Positions 26,372 through 33,556 of a stretch of DNA of 64,000 nt are shown here, one piece after another. This stretch comes from Parabacteroides johnsonii DSM 18315 (GTDB lineage Bacteria; Bacteroidota; Bacteroidia; Bacteroidales; Tannerellaceae): contig NZ_CP102285.1 of the NCBI RefSeq assembly GCF_025151045.1, positions 62,001-126,000 of the forward strand, written 5' to 3'. Under the pieces are notes generated by a model. That model saw only the letters and a program-made list of their open reading frames with translations. It ran no database searches and was not told the DNA's origin. Each line of letters begins with the position of its first letter. Position 1 is the stretch's first letter. The translations under genes and the position numbers were made by a program.

Positions 26372-26402
26372 TTGACATAAGTTGTTAGCCGACATATCTT
26401 TG
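26372..26402 (+). promoter_or_regulatory. Promoter of the IS66 remnant
   Basis: TTG at 26372-26374 and TATCTTTG at 26395-26402 with 20-base spacing fit the Bacteroidetes consensus. It lies 21 bases before the tnpA ATG at 26424. Confidence 0.55.
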
Positions 26403-26423
26403 CGCCATAACCCAATAACATCA

Positions 26424-26813
26424 ATGATTATGGCAAAAGAGAAAGTAAACTACCAGGAGGTATATGACCTCTATCAGTTATGCAGCGAGACCAAGGATCT
26501 TCGTGGGTTCTGTTCGGATTATGGAGTGAATTACGACAAGTTCATGAACTGGCAGCGACACCAGCTGTGGAGTGAGAAGTTAGGCAAGACGGTTCATGTT
26601 GAGCAACCTAAGGTTGCCAAAGTCCAGATAAGCGGCAAACCTTGCAATAGTCCAACCGTTAAGATGTAAGTGAAACAACCGGAAGGAGAATCACCGATAA
26701 GGTGGGTGAAGTTACAACTGGCATCAGGTGCTACACTGTTTCTGCGAAATACCACCGTTCTTGATTTGAGTCTGTTGCTTAATAAAGTGCTGGGATTGAT
26801 ATGCTTGGACTGA
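26424..26813 (+). pseudogene. tnpA: IS66-family TnpA, interrupted by an in-frame stop
   Basis: Begins MIMAKEKVNYQEVYDLYQLC, an IS66 accessory ORF-A protein with a short HTH-like region. A TAA at 26667-26669 cuts it. The same frame continues beyond the stop (VKQPEGESPIRWVKLQ, then LRNTTVLDLSLLLNK), which is the usual TnpA C-terminus, to TGA at 26811-26813. So the gene is nonfunctional unless the stop is read through. Confidence 0.8.
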
Positions 26814-27079
26814 GTGCTAACCTGAACTATTACCTGTTCAACGGCAATGTTGATTTACGGAAAGGTATTTTCCGATTATGCGAGAGTATAAGGGAAGAGA
26901 TGTCACTCGATCCGAGTGATGCATCCAATGTATATATGTTTATGTCCAGGAACCGAAAGGTCGTGAAGATACTTCATTATGAACGCGGCTTTTATGTGCT
27001 TTACGAGAAACGTCCTGTTGCATATTCCGGTGGATACCCGTTCAGCATTTCCGGTGATATCCGTTCAGTCCCCAGTTAG
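26801..27079 (+). pseudogene. tnpB: IS66-family TnpB, C-terminally truncated
   Basis: 92 aa beginning LSANLNYYLFNGNVDLRKGI. The family core VYMFMSRNRKVVKILHYERGFYVLYEKR is present (about residues 44-71). After that the sequence leaves the family pattern (VAYSGGYPF...), so the last third has been replaced by unrelated DNA. IS66 TnpB proteins help transposition. This one is likely dead, and no full transposase follows. Confidence 0.8.
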
Positions 27080-27111
27080 TATTCAGTGTTGTTGGCAAAG
27101 TTAATACTTCT

Positions 27112-27222
27112 TTCTTAGGCTCTCTCCTTTAGAGAGCGTCAGAGGACGTATCGCATTTTCGGCCAGATTATTGTCTATCTTTATATTGCCGTCTTTGAGA
27201 CAGTCCTGCAATAATTTTGTTT
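27112..27222 (-). pseudogene. tnpC: IS66 transposase (TnpC) C-terminal remnant, opposite strand
   Basis: The minus strand translates to LQDCLKDGNIKIDNNLAEN followed by AIRPLTLSKGE, the conserved C-terminal block of IS66 transposases (IDNNLAENAIRP). Only about 37 codons remain and they point against the tnpA/tnpB remnants. The site is therefore a junction of two IS66 copies or of one inverted during deletion. Confidence 0.8.
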
Positions 27223-27226
27223 TCCC

Positions 27227-27418
27227 TTATTTAATTGAAAAATAGGCAATTGCTATGCCCAATATAATGGCAGCTATAATACTTCCCAGTACTATAAAAA
27301 GATAATTAGGATAATAAAATTCAAGGTCAATATAGGGTATATATCTTTTCTTTATATACTTATTCCACAACCAAATGATGAATTTTCCTATTCGTTTTAA
27401 TGTGATGACATTAGCCAT
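27227..27418 (-). CDS. Small membrane protein, probable immunity paralog 2 (63 aa)
   Basis: One C-terminal membrane helix (LFIVLGSIIAAIILGIAIAYF) after a basic amphipathic stretch (IIWLWNKYIKKRYIPYIDLEFYYPNY). About two thirds identical by eye to the neighbouring 27429-27620 product, so a tandem duplicate. Ten bases downstream of it and in line with the LysM toxin gene. In polymorphic toxin loci duplicated small genes after a toxin are usually immunity proteins; that role is inference. Confidence 0.7.
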   Translation of the reverse strand: MANVITLKRIGKFIIWLWNKYIKKRYIPYIDLEFYYPNYLFIVLGSIIAAIILGIAIAYFSIK

Positions 27419-27428
27419 TCTGTTTCCT

Positions 27429-27620
27429 TTATTTAATTGAAAAATAAGTAACTGCTATGACTAAAAAAATGGCAACAACAAGACATCCCAGTGCTATAAA
27501 GAGATAGTTGGGATAATGAAACTCAAGGTCCATATAAGGTATATGTTTTCGTTTTACATATTTACTCCATAGCCAAATAATATATTTGCCTAAACATTTC
27601 AGTCCTACGATATCAATCAT
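27429..27620 (-). CDS. Small membrane protein, probable immunity paralog 1 (63 aa)
   Basis: I set the start at ATG 27620 (MIDIVGLKCLGKYIIWLWSKY), which aligns with the N-terminus of its 63-aa paralog. The longer frame to 27662 lies inside the toxin gene. The start overlaps the toxin stop by eight bases, so translation is coupled. C-terminal membrane helix at about 41-60. Coupling and a membrane location suggest protection against a membrane- or envelope-acting toxin (inference). Confidence 0.75.
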   Translation of the reverse strand: MIDIVGLKCLGKYIIWLWSKYVKRKHIPYMDLEFHYPNYLFIALGCLVVAIFLVIAVTYFSIK

Positions 27621-28551
27621 TATTTTCGTTTTTTGAATATTCATTCCATATACTGATTCCATAGTTCATATCGTTCCAAAATTCTTGACTTTCGATATGC
27701 ATTATGTAATGTTCTCTTGCCTGCTTAAATTTTTTGCTTGCTTCTTTTTGCCAACCTTTGCCTGAAGGTTTGTACATCTTATATTGTTTGGTTTTTAGAA
27801 ATGGATTATATCCATTTATCAACCCTTTTTCAACTTTGCCACAAAAGCCAATGGCTTTAACCCCTTCAAAAAGAGGAAGCGGTATTATATCCAAAAAAGC
27901 CTCAAACCGTTCTTCCGGTAATTGACTTGCTCCGGCAAAAGTACGTCCTGTAAAAAAGACAACAGGAGAATTAATCTTGCTATAAAGTATGTTGGCAACT
28001 ATCTTACCTATGCCGTCAAGAAAAGTGTCGGATGGTGAATCCAACCAAAATTCAAGCGAAGTTAAAGCTCCAGCTTCTTTAATTTCTCCATTATCTACCG
28101 TGTGGGGTATATCTATAATCCTTCTTTCCGTTATGTCAATTATTAATAATCTTTGTCCTATGGATATAGAATACTCACTTGACAGGTCATTCCATCTTTT
28201 TAAGTCTTCAACGGTAACGTCAAACATTTCTGCAATATATGCTAAAGTATCTCCTTCAGAAACGATATATCCTGCACATCCGTTTTTGTCAAACAGCCCT
28301 CTAAGGCTTTTTTTAATCATTTCCTTTGAGGTATCAATGCATTGGATTTGAACAATGTCAGGTATGAATGTCTGGTATGGCAGTATATTGTCATTCATAT
28401 CTATGACTGTTCCATCTTTATCCTCGTAATAATCCTGATATTGTACAAAAGCATACCCTTCTCCTATGACAAATCCAGTATATGGGATTCCCTTTGTTCT
28501 ATAATCCAGAAAATCTTCTCTGCTTATAAAAACATTATTATATTGACTCAT
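27613..28551 (-). CDS. LysM-containing polymorphic toxin, pre-toxin TG-like region
   Basis: 312 aa, no signal peptide. Residues 1-90 unknown. A LysM peptidoglycan-binding domain spans about 93-138 (GYIVSEGDTLAYIAEMFDV ... ISIGQRLLI). At about 195-225, FFTGRTFAGASQLPEERFEAFLDIIPL matches the pre-toxin TG motif that precedes toxin domains in polymorphic toxins. The last 80 residues, rich in Lys, Trp and Tyr, would be the toxin. Secretion through a type VI system is possible, but no VgrG, Hcp or PAAR gene is in the window. Coupled to two probable immunity genes. Confidence 0.75.
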   Translation of the reverse strand: MSQYNNVFISREDFLDYRTKGIPYTGFVIGEGYAFVQYQDYYEDKDGTVIDMNDNILPYQTFIPDIVQIQCIDTSKEMIKKSLRGLFDKNGCAGYIVSEGDTLAYIAEMFDVTVEDLKRWNDLSSEYSISIGQRLLIIDITERRIIDIPHTVDNGEIKEAGALTSLEFWLDSPSDTFLDGIGKIVANILYSKINSPVVFFTGRTFAGASQLPEERFEAFLDIIPLPLFEGVKAIGFCGKVEKGLINGYNPFLKTKQYKMYKPSGKGWQKEASKKFKQAREHYIMHIESQEFWNDMNYGISIWNEYSKNENND

Positions 28552-28669
28552 AGATGGATATAATTAGAATTATGGTGTATTATTTCAAACGAATCTAATA
28601 AATTATTCGCAAATATCAAATAATTTTAGGTATTTTCTATGCTATTATATCGTTAAAATAACCATAAAA

Positions 28670-29329
28670 TCATATGTACTGCCGCCAGTTTTCCAAAGAC
28701 TCATTCTCTTCCCTATGTCTAAGCGGTTTCGGATTACCGTCCTCATCAAGATACCTGTCTATCAGTTCCTCTACAATCGCGGAATTCTCCATATTGGAAA
28801 GGAACACATCAATCAGGCTGGTCTGCCTGATGGAGAACAGGACACGAGCTGCCTGCATGGCCTTCTCATGGTCGGCTTCATCCTGATGTGTCAGATATTC
28901 GCCGAGTACTTCCATGTCCCTGCTGGACAGAACAGGTGATACGGATTCCACTTCGGGAGACTCCGCATCAAGGTCTTCCTGGACTTCCTGCAGGAGTTTC
29001 ATCTTTTCCAGCTGAAGGTTGCATTCCACATCTTCCTGCTGCACATCCTCCTCCTCACCGATAAAATTCCTTTCAAGTGGCTGGCTCATGAAGGGAGCGG
29101 CAGTCTTTCCGGCATTCTCGTCCAGATAGACATAACGGGTACTTCCCATCACTTCTGTATCTGAAACCGCAGATTCCGTTACGACAGTTTCTTTCTTTTC
29201 CTTCTTCACGCAAGGTTTCCCATAAAGCAGGGTACAAACAGTTTCGATACGCCTTCTCCAGCCATACACGCTGTACAGCAAATAGCCTATACAGACAATC
29301 CGTACACAGAAGTATATCAGTTCTTCCAT
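28670..29329 (-). CDS. traD: TraD, membrane-anchored ICE protein
   Basis: 219 aa. One N-terminal membrane helix (about 5-23, IYFCVRIVCIGYLLYSVYG), then a basic patch and an acidic, mostly disordered central region. The C-terminal helical domain (about 140-219) includes DVFLSNMENSAIVEELIDRYLDEDGNP. Position after traA-traC fits TraD of CTnDOT-type elements, whose function is not established. Overlaps traC by 13 bases. Last gene before the cargo region. Confidence 0.75.
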   Translation of the reverse strand: MEELIYFCVRIVCIGYLLYSVYGWRRRIETVCTLLYGKPCVKKEKKETVVTESAVSDTEVMGSTRYVYLDENAGKTAAPFMSQPLERNFIGEEEDVQQEDVECNLQLEKMKLLQEVQEDLDAESPEVESVSPVLSSRDMEVLGEYLTHQDEADHEKAMQAARVLFSIRQTSLIDVFLSNMENSAIVEELIDRYLDEDGNPKPLRHREENESLENWRQYI

Positions 29330-29691
29330 AAAGAATCCTTATAGAGAAAACATTCAAGTTCATTCTTCAGCAATTCTCCGTGGCGTTTCAAGTGTTCCTC
29401 CACGATATTGCTCACATAGACTGAAACACTCATGCCGGGAGCCATAAACGGAATAAGGCGGCTTGCCTTGTTATACAAACCGCAACGGATACGAATCTGA
29501 CGCCCTTTCCCGACTGGAGTATCGTTCAGATACACACGGCTATATTCGGGAAAGCAGTTCGCTATTCCTATTTTCTCATTCAACTCTCTGACCTGTCTTT
29601 TCAGTGAACAAATCTTATTGGACAGTACATAAACGCAACATAACAGCAGACCGCAAACCAATACGGCAACAGTCAATACAATCCACATCAT
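29317..29691 (-). CDS. traC: TraC, DUF3408-like membrane protein
   Basis: 124 aa. N-terminal membrane helix (MWIVLTVAVLVCGLLLCCVYVL). C-terminal module RIRCGLYNKASRLIPFMAPG followed by MSVSVYVSNIVEEHLKRHGELL, which matches the end of TraB by pattern, so TraB and TraC share a DUF3408-like domain. That domain resembles ribbon-helix-helix-type DNA-binding folds (inference). Starts two bases after the traB stop. Confidence 0.78.
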   Translation of the reverse strand: MMWIVLTVAVLVCGLLLCCVYVLSNKICSLKRQVRELNEKIGIANCFPEYSRVYLNDTPVGKGRQIRIRCGLYNKASRLIPFMAPGMSVSVYVSNIVEEHLKRHGELLKNELECFLYKDSLWKN

Positions 29692-29693
29692 TT

Positions 29694-30131
29694 TCAGAAT
29701 GTTTTTGGGGTTTTTCGGCGAAACAGCTCGCCAAGCTCTTCACTGTAAGTCTCAAGATGGTGTGCCAGCACATTATCCAAAAAAGCGGGCACACTCATGT
29801 CATCACTCAGAAGGGGAAGGATACGGGCCAGCCTGCAATACATGTCATAGCTGATATAGGTCTGCTTTCTGTGTACGGACTTCTTTCTGTCCAGAAACAG
29901 TTCCTTGTACATTTCCACCTTCTCTTCCAGTCCGGGGTCAGCGCGAATCGTTTTGCGGGACTTTTCCTGTCCCTGTGTCTTTACTTCCGGCACATTTTTT
30001 TTCTTTTCTTTGACAGGAAGAACATTCTCACCGACATCTGCTCCAGATTTACCACAGGAAATGGATTCACTGGCCATCATGTCCTTCAAGGCATCCTCAT
30101 CCACCTTGAATATTTCTCTTTTCTTTGCCAT
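29694..30131 (-). CDS. traB: TraB, DUF3408 family
   Basis: 145 aa, soluble. Disordered lysine-rich first half, then the DUF3408-like domain (YISYDMYCRLARILPLLSDDMSV followed by PAFLDNVLAHHLETYSEEL, about 82-125). The next gene upstream is the ParA-like TraA, five bases away, so TraB may play the ParB-like partner role (inference). Part of the traA-traD leader unit of the transfer operon. Confidence 0.8.
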   Translation of the reverse strand: MAKKREIFKVDEDALKDMMASESISCGKSGADVGENVLPVKEKKKNVPEVKTQGQEKSRKTIRADPGLEEKVEMYKELFLDRKKSVHRKQTYISYDMYCRLARILPLLSDDMSVPAFLDNVLAHHLETYSEELGELFRRKTPKTF

Positions 30132-30136
30132 AGTTC

Positions 30137-30889
30137 TTATCCCGGAAATATGATATGTTCCATCTCCTGGGCAAACGCCTCAAGACGGCTGTCTTTCAGT
30201 AGTGATTCGGAAGGAGGGAGAAGGGTGCAGCGGAAATGCTGCCTGGAAGAGGGTGTCATTTCCTTGTTGAAGCGTTCAAGATCCGGAAGTACGGTTTCAA
30301 AGACCTTCAAACCCATACGGAGCACTATTGCATTATACATTACATACAGTTCCTTGGAAGTACGGCTGTCCATACGGTTCCAGAATAAACGTATGTCCTT
30401 CAGGGGAGCTTCCGGATGCTGTCCGATAAAATCCTGAACGGTCGATACAAAGGAAAGGCTGCTCTGCATGACCATACGGTCCTTTACAATGGGAGTGAAA
30501 ATGAAATCCATGTTCATGACGGACTCAAATACACCACGGGAGTTCACCGTTCCGGGAAGATCGAAGAATATCAGGTCATAGTCGTCTTCCAGTTTGCCGG
30601 GAATCTCTGCAGCTGCCTCCGGAGTAGAAGTAACGATCGGATAGGCCTTACGGGAACCGTCTTCAAACTGACGGCAGAAAAGTCGCTGGTGATACTCGCT
30701 TTTTTCAAGGTTCTTCAAATCCCTTCCCCTTAGTTTTTCCAGACTGAACTGGGGATAGTCACAGTCAACGACAGCAACTTTCAGACCTTTTACATAATTA
30801 AAATAACTGGCAAGAACCGCTGTTACCGTGGACTTGCCCACACCGCCTTTCTGATTGCTGAAGGCGACAAGAATCGGACGTTTGTTCAT
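30137..30889 (-). CDS. traA: TraA, ParA/Soj-family ATPase
   Basis: 250 aa. Deviant Walker A motif KGGVGKST at about residues 14-21, a conserved VAVVDCDYPQFS motif A', and FFDLPGT as Walker B: all marks of the ParA/MinD ATPases. In CTnDOT-type ICEs TraA opens the transfer operon and may place the transfer complex or the excised circle. It is preceded by a long leader carrying nine 40-bp repeats. Confidence 0.9.
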   Translation of the reverse strand: MNKRPILVAFSNQKGGVGKSTVTAVLASYFNYVKGLKVAVVDCDYPQFSLEKLRGRDLKNLEKSEYHQRLFCRQFEDGSRKAYPIVTSTPEAAAEIPGKLEDDYDLIFFDLPGTVNSRGVFESVMNMDFIFTPIVKDRMVMQSSLSFVSTVQDFIGQHPEAPLKDIRLFWNRMDSRTSKELYVMYNAIVLRMGLKVFETVLPDLERFNKEMTPSSRQHFRCTLLPPSESLLKDSRLEAFAQEMEHIIFPG

Positions 30890-30960
30890 ACCTTTTGTTT
30901 TTGGGGTTAATATTCACTTTTTCTTTCACTAATCTTATAATGGCATTACGCTATTGTGAT

Positions 30961-31328
30961 ACTATTGTTGCCATGTTATTATGTCATTATGTTATTACAA
31001 TACTATGTTGCCATGTTATTATGTCATTATGTTATTGCAATATTATGTTGCCATGTTATTATGTCATTATGTTATTGCAATACTATGTTGCCATGTTATT
31101 ATGTCATTATGTTATTGCAATACTATGTTGTTATGTTATTATATCCTTATGTTATTGTAATACTATGTTGCCATGTTATTATGTCATTATATTATTGCAA
31201 TACTATGTTGTTATGTTATTATGTCATTATGTCATTATGTTATTGTAATACTATGTTGCCATGTTATTATGTCATTATATTATTGCAATACTATGTTGTT
31301 ATGTTATTATGTCATTATGTTATTGCAA
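30961..31328. repeat. Nine tandem repeats of about 40 bp in the traA leader
   Basis: Unit made of four 10-mers, typically TACTATGTTG, CCATGTTATT, ATGTCATTAT, GTTATTGCAA. Copies begin near 30961, 31001, 31041, 31081, 31121, 31161, 31201, 31249 and 31289. The seventh has an 8-bp expansion (GTCATTAT). Point changes differ between copies, so the array is not freshly expanded. On the minus strand each unit holds TAATGACATA or a close variant, near the operator repeat TGATGACATC. Located 72 bases upstream of the traA start and downstream of its predicted promoter. Confidence 0.95.
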
Positions 31329-31349
31329 TATTGCACGCTTAAATCGCGT

Positions 31350-31357
31350 CAAAAATA
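31350..31357 (-). promoter_or_regulatory. Candidate -7 box for traA
   Basis: Minus strand TATTTTTG fits TAnnTTTG. No good -33 box is seen about 20 bases upstream, as expected of an activator-dependent promoter. Transcription from here would place the nine tandem repeats in a leader of about 450 nt before traA. Confidence 0.5.
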
Positions 31358-31394
31358 AGGTCTTTCAAGCATACAGGTAATATGTAACCAATAC

Positions 31395-31434
31395 CATGAC
31401 ATCAGATGTCATCAGGCGTCATTATATGTCATAC
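31395..31434 (-). promoter_or_regulatory. Operator array (10-bp direct repeats) upstream of traA
   Basis: Plus-strand blocks CATGACATCA, GATGTCATCA, GGCGTCATTA, TATGTCATAC in exact 10-bp register. Read toward traA this gives TGATGACATC-type repeats, as at traE. It could also serve the rightward -7 box TAATTTTG at 31467-31474. Confidence 0.65.
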
Positions 31435-31466
31435 AATCCGCTATTTCACAACTGTTTACACGGTCA

Positions 31467-31474
31467 TAATTTTG
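31467..31474 (+). promoter_or_regulatory. Candidate rightward -7 box near the oriT-like site
   Basis: TAATTTTG matches the Bacteroidetes -7 consensus; TTTC at 31444-31447 is an imperfect -33 at 19-base spacing. In related ICEs the mobilisation genes would be read in this direction. Here no credible gene follows on the plus strand for over 15 kb. Confidence 0.4.
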
Positions 31475-31562
31475 CAAAGTCAGAACCGATGAACGGCTTG
31501 GAACATCTTCCGACGGACAGCAGCACGCCGCTCACGTCGCGCAGCAATCCGCCGGAGGTGGA

Positions 31563-31682
31563 TTCTCTGTTCAAACGAACAGAGCAAGTTGTGTTTTTGT
31601 CCGACAGAAAGTATTCTGCCATACAAAAACCAACTTACCCTCCCTCACGGTCGGGGGATTTTCCTCCAAAGTCGGAAAATTT
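31563..31682. other. Candidate oriT: cluster of inverted repeats
   Basis: GC-richer island between AT-rich regions. CTCTGTTC (31565-31572) and GAACAGAG (31577-31584) form a perfect 8-bp stem. AAGTTGTGTTTTTGT (31586-31600) and ACAAAAACCAACTT (31623-31636) form a larger arm that encloses CAGAA/TTCTG (31605-31609/31614-31618). ATTTTCC/GGAAAAT follows (31658-31664/31674-31680). Position upstream of traA is where CTnDOT-type elements keep oriT. The 110-aa frame crossing it (31396-31728) looks noncoding. Confidence 0.55.
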
Positions 31683-31846
31683 GACGAAAGAAGTAAAAAG
31701 ACAGTTCAAATGTAGAAAAGCAAAATAACAATAATTGTATGATGGATTATTGAATGAAAATTATTATATAAGAATAAATAGAATATGACGACAGATTATG
31801 GGATCTTCTTCGTCATAATTAATATAAATAAGCTCCTAGAAAGGGC

Positions 31847-31876
31847 ATAAAAAAGGGTGGCTGAAGTCACTCATTT
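31847..31876 (-). terminator. Weak terminator after the 124-aa gene
   Basis: Minus strand: GAGTGACTTCAGCCACCC folds into an imperfect hairpin followed by six T. It lies about 30 bases after the stop at 31902. Confidence 0.45.
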
Positions 31877-31901
31877 TATATGTCATTATGTAAATAAGGT
31901 A

Positions 31902-32276
31902 TCAATTTGGCTCTATCATATTAGATAAAGTCTCACATAAATTCATTAGATTACAATATTGACTATGTTGATCGCCACTATACAACGGACATAGCGAGAA
32001 ATCTATTTCAGAGATTCTTTTTTTTACACCTTCCGCATCAATCTTACCATATACATAATCAGATATAATGCCATTGATAGTTTCTAAACACTCTTTCATT
32101 TTGATTTTCATTAAATTATAATTGGTTATTGACTCAACGTTTTCATGTAAAGATATTTTATATAGACTGATTTTTATTTTACTCCATTCACCACAAGCTA
32201 AACCGTAGCCCAAACTTGGCATATGGAAATGAATATGTTCAATTTTAAAGAACTTTACTAAATCAAAATCTACCAC
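31902..32276 (-). CDS. Orphan AT-rich protein, unknown (124 aa)
   Basis: Soluble 124-aa protein beginning MVDFDLVKFFKIEHIHFHM. No family recognised, no signal peptide or membrane segment. It is separated from the radical SAM operon by that operon's terminator and about 300 bases, so it is a separate unit. Composition matches the AT-rich cargo. Moderate coding confidence only. Confidence 0.5.
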   Translation of the reverse strand: MVDFDLVKFFKIEHIHFHMPSLGYGLACGEWSKIKISLYKISLHENVESITNYNLMKIKMKECLETINGIISDYVYGKIDAEGVKKRISEIDFSLCPLYSGDQHSQYCNLMNLCETLSNMIEPN

Positions 32277-32572
32277 TTAAAGTGTAATACCTAACTGGCA
32301 CTGTCCAATTATTGGGAATATACCATTATACTTATAATATAGGCCATCGATAAATTATTATTTCCCATATGAAGATATTAAGTATTGATATGTATTTAAC
32401 TAATCGTATTCTAACATACCATAAATATTCTATTAATCACAAATCTGTATACTACAACAAGTTTAAAAAAAACACCCAATAGATTTATTTGATAGGGTGA
32501 GTAATTACAAAAACGTACAATATAAAAAGAAAGTAAAATGACTTAAAAACAAACACAATAATTATAAATCCT
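32277..32572. other. AT-rich gap downstream of the radical SAM operon
   Basis: Apart from the terminator at 32465-32499 I see nothing in this stretch: no coding frame with plausible start and composition, and no repeat. Confidence 0.6.
32465..32499 (-). terminator. Terminator of the 14-gene operon
   Basis: Minus strand: CACCCTAT (from 32499) pairs with ATTGGGTG, with one mismatch, over an 11-base loop and is followed by eight T (32472-32465). It lies 74 bases after the epimerase stop. Confidence 0.8.
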
Positions 32573-33547
32573 TTATATATGGTTATTTACATACCACTCA
32601 ATTGTACTAATCAATCCTTCTCTAAATAAAACTAGAGGTTTATATCCCAATAACAATTTTGCCTTATCAATACAAGCAAAAGAATGAGGTATATCCCCTA
32701 ATCTATAAGGTCCATTAATTGGATCTATAGTAGATACATACGAATCATATTGTGATAAATATGTTTTTATTAAATGAGCTAATTTATTAATAGTTATCTG
32801 TTCACCACATGCAGTATTATATATTTGATTAATTGAAGATGGATTAACTGTATTCAACGCTAGCATATTCATATGAATTACATTGTCAATGTATGTAAAA
32901 TCTCTAGTATTGAGACCATCACCATTTATTTTAGGTTGTTGATAATTTAAATATTGCTTAATGAATAATGGTATAACAGCTGCATACGTACTATTAGGAT
33001 CTTGTCTTCTTCCAAATACATTAAAATAACGCAACCCTATATATTCTATGCCATAAGTTTTAGCAAAAACTTCTGCATACAATTCATCAACATATTTCGT
33101 AAGGGCATATGGAGATAATGGTTTTCCAATACGATCTTCTACTTTGGGTAACTCAGTACTATCCCCATAAGTTGAACTACTTGCAGCAAAAATAAATCGT
33201 TTTACATTATTATCCTTTGCAGCAACAAGCATGTTTAAAAAACCGCCGATATTTACATCATTAGTTGTAATGGGATCATCTATGCTTCTTGGTATACTAC
33301 CTAATGCTGCTTCATGAAGTATAGAATCAACACCTTTGGATGCTCTGATACATGTTTCTAAGTTACGAATATCCCCTTCTATTAAAGTAAAGTGAGTAGG
33401 GAAATTATCCAATAGATGTTGTATATTACTCATGTGACCTGTAGAAAAATTGTCTAGACATATAACTTCATAACCATTTTCCAACAAATGTTCACATAAA
33501 TTTGAGCCAATGAAACCAGCTCCTCCTGTAACTAGTATCTTTTTCAT
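32573..33547 (-). CDS. UDP-N-acetylhexosamine(uronate) 4-epimerase (WbpP/TviC-like)
   Basis: 324-aa extended short-chain dehydrogenase. NAD-binding GGAGFIGSNL at residues 8-17, the active-site SSSTYG and catalytic YALTK (Tyr/Lys) at about 150. Features of the WbpP/TviC subgroup are ALGSIPRSIDDP and GRRQDPN. These enzymes invert C4 of UDP-GlcNAc or UDP-GlcNAcA. With the dehydrogenase at the other end of the operon it would give UDP-GalNAcA (inference). Last gene of the operon, nine bases after the PHP gene. Confidence 0.88.
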   Translation of the reverse strand: MKKILVTGGAGFIGSNLCEHLLENGYEVICLDNFSTGHMSNIQHLLDNFPTHFTLIEGDIRNLETCIRASKGVDSILHEAALGSIPRSIDDPITTNDVNIGGFLNMLVAAKDNNVKRFIFAASSSTYGDSTELPKVEDRIGKPLSPYALTKYVDELYAEVFAKTYGIEYIGLRYFNVFGRRQDPNSTYAAVIPLFIKQYLNYQQPKINGDGLNTRDFTYIDNVIHMNMLALNTVNPSSINQIYNTACGEQITINKLAHLIKTYLSQYDSYVSTIDPINGPYRLGDIPHSFACIDKAKLLLGYKPLVLFREGLISTIEWYVNNHI

Positions 33548-33556
33548 AGCTTGTGA

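Noticed and set aside
30961-31328. CRISPR array
   Set aside because: The units are contiguous with no unique spacers and no cas genes are present.
30895-31342. Open plus-strand frames with repeated MLLCHYVI-type peptides
   Set aside because: They arise because the 40-bp tandem repeat lacks stops in these frames. Composition is all hydrophobic/Cys and no promoter or start context supports translation.
31396-31728. 110-aa frame across the oriT-like region
   Set aside because: The frame runs through several inverted repeats, has no known pattern, and its composition follows the DNA structure. Better explained as noncoding.
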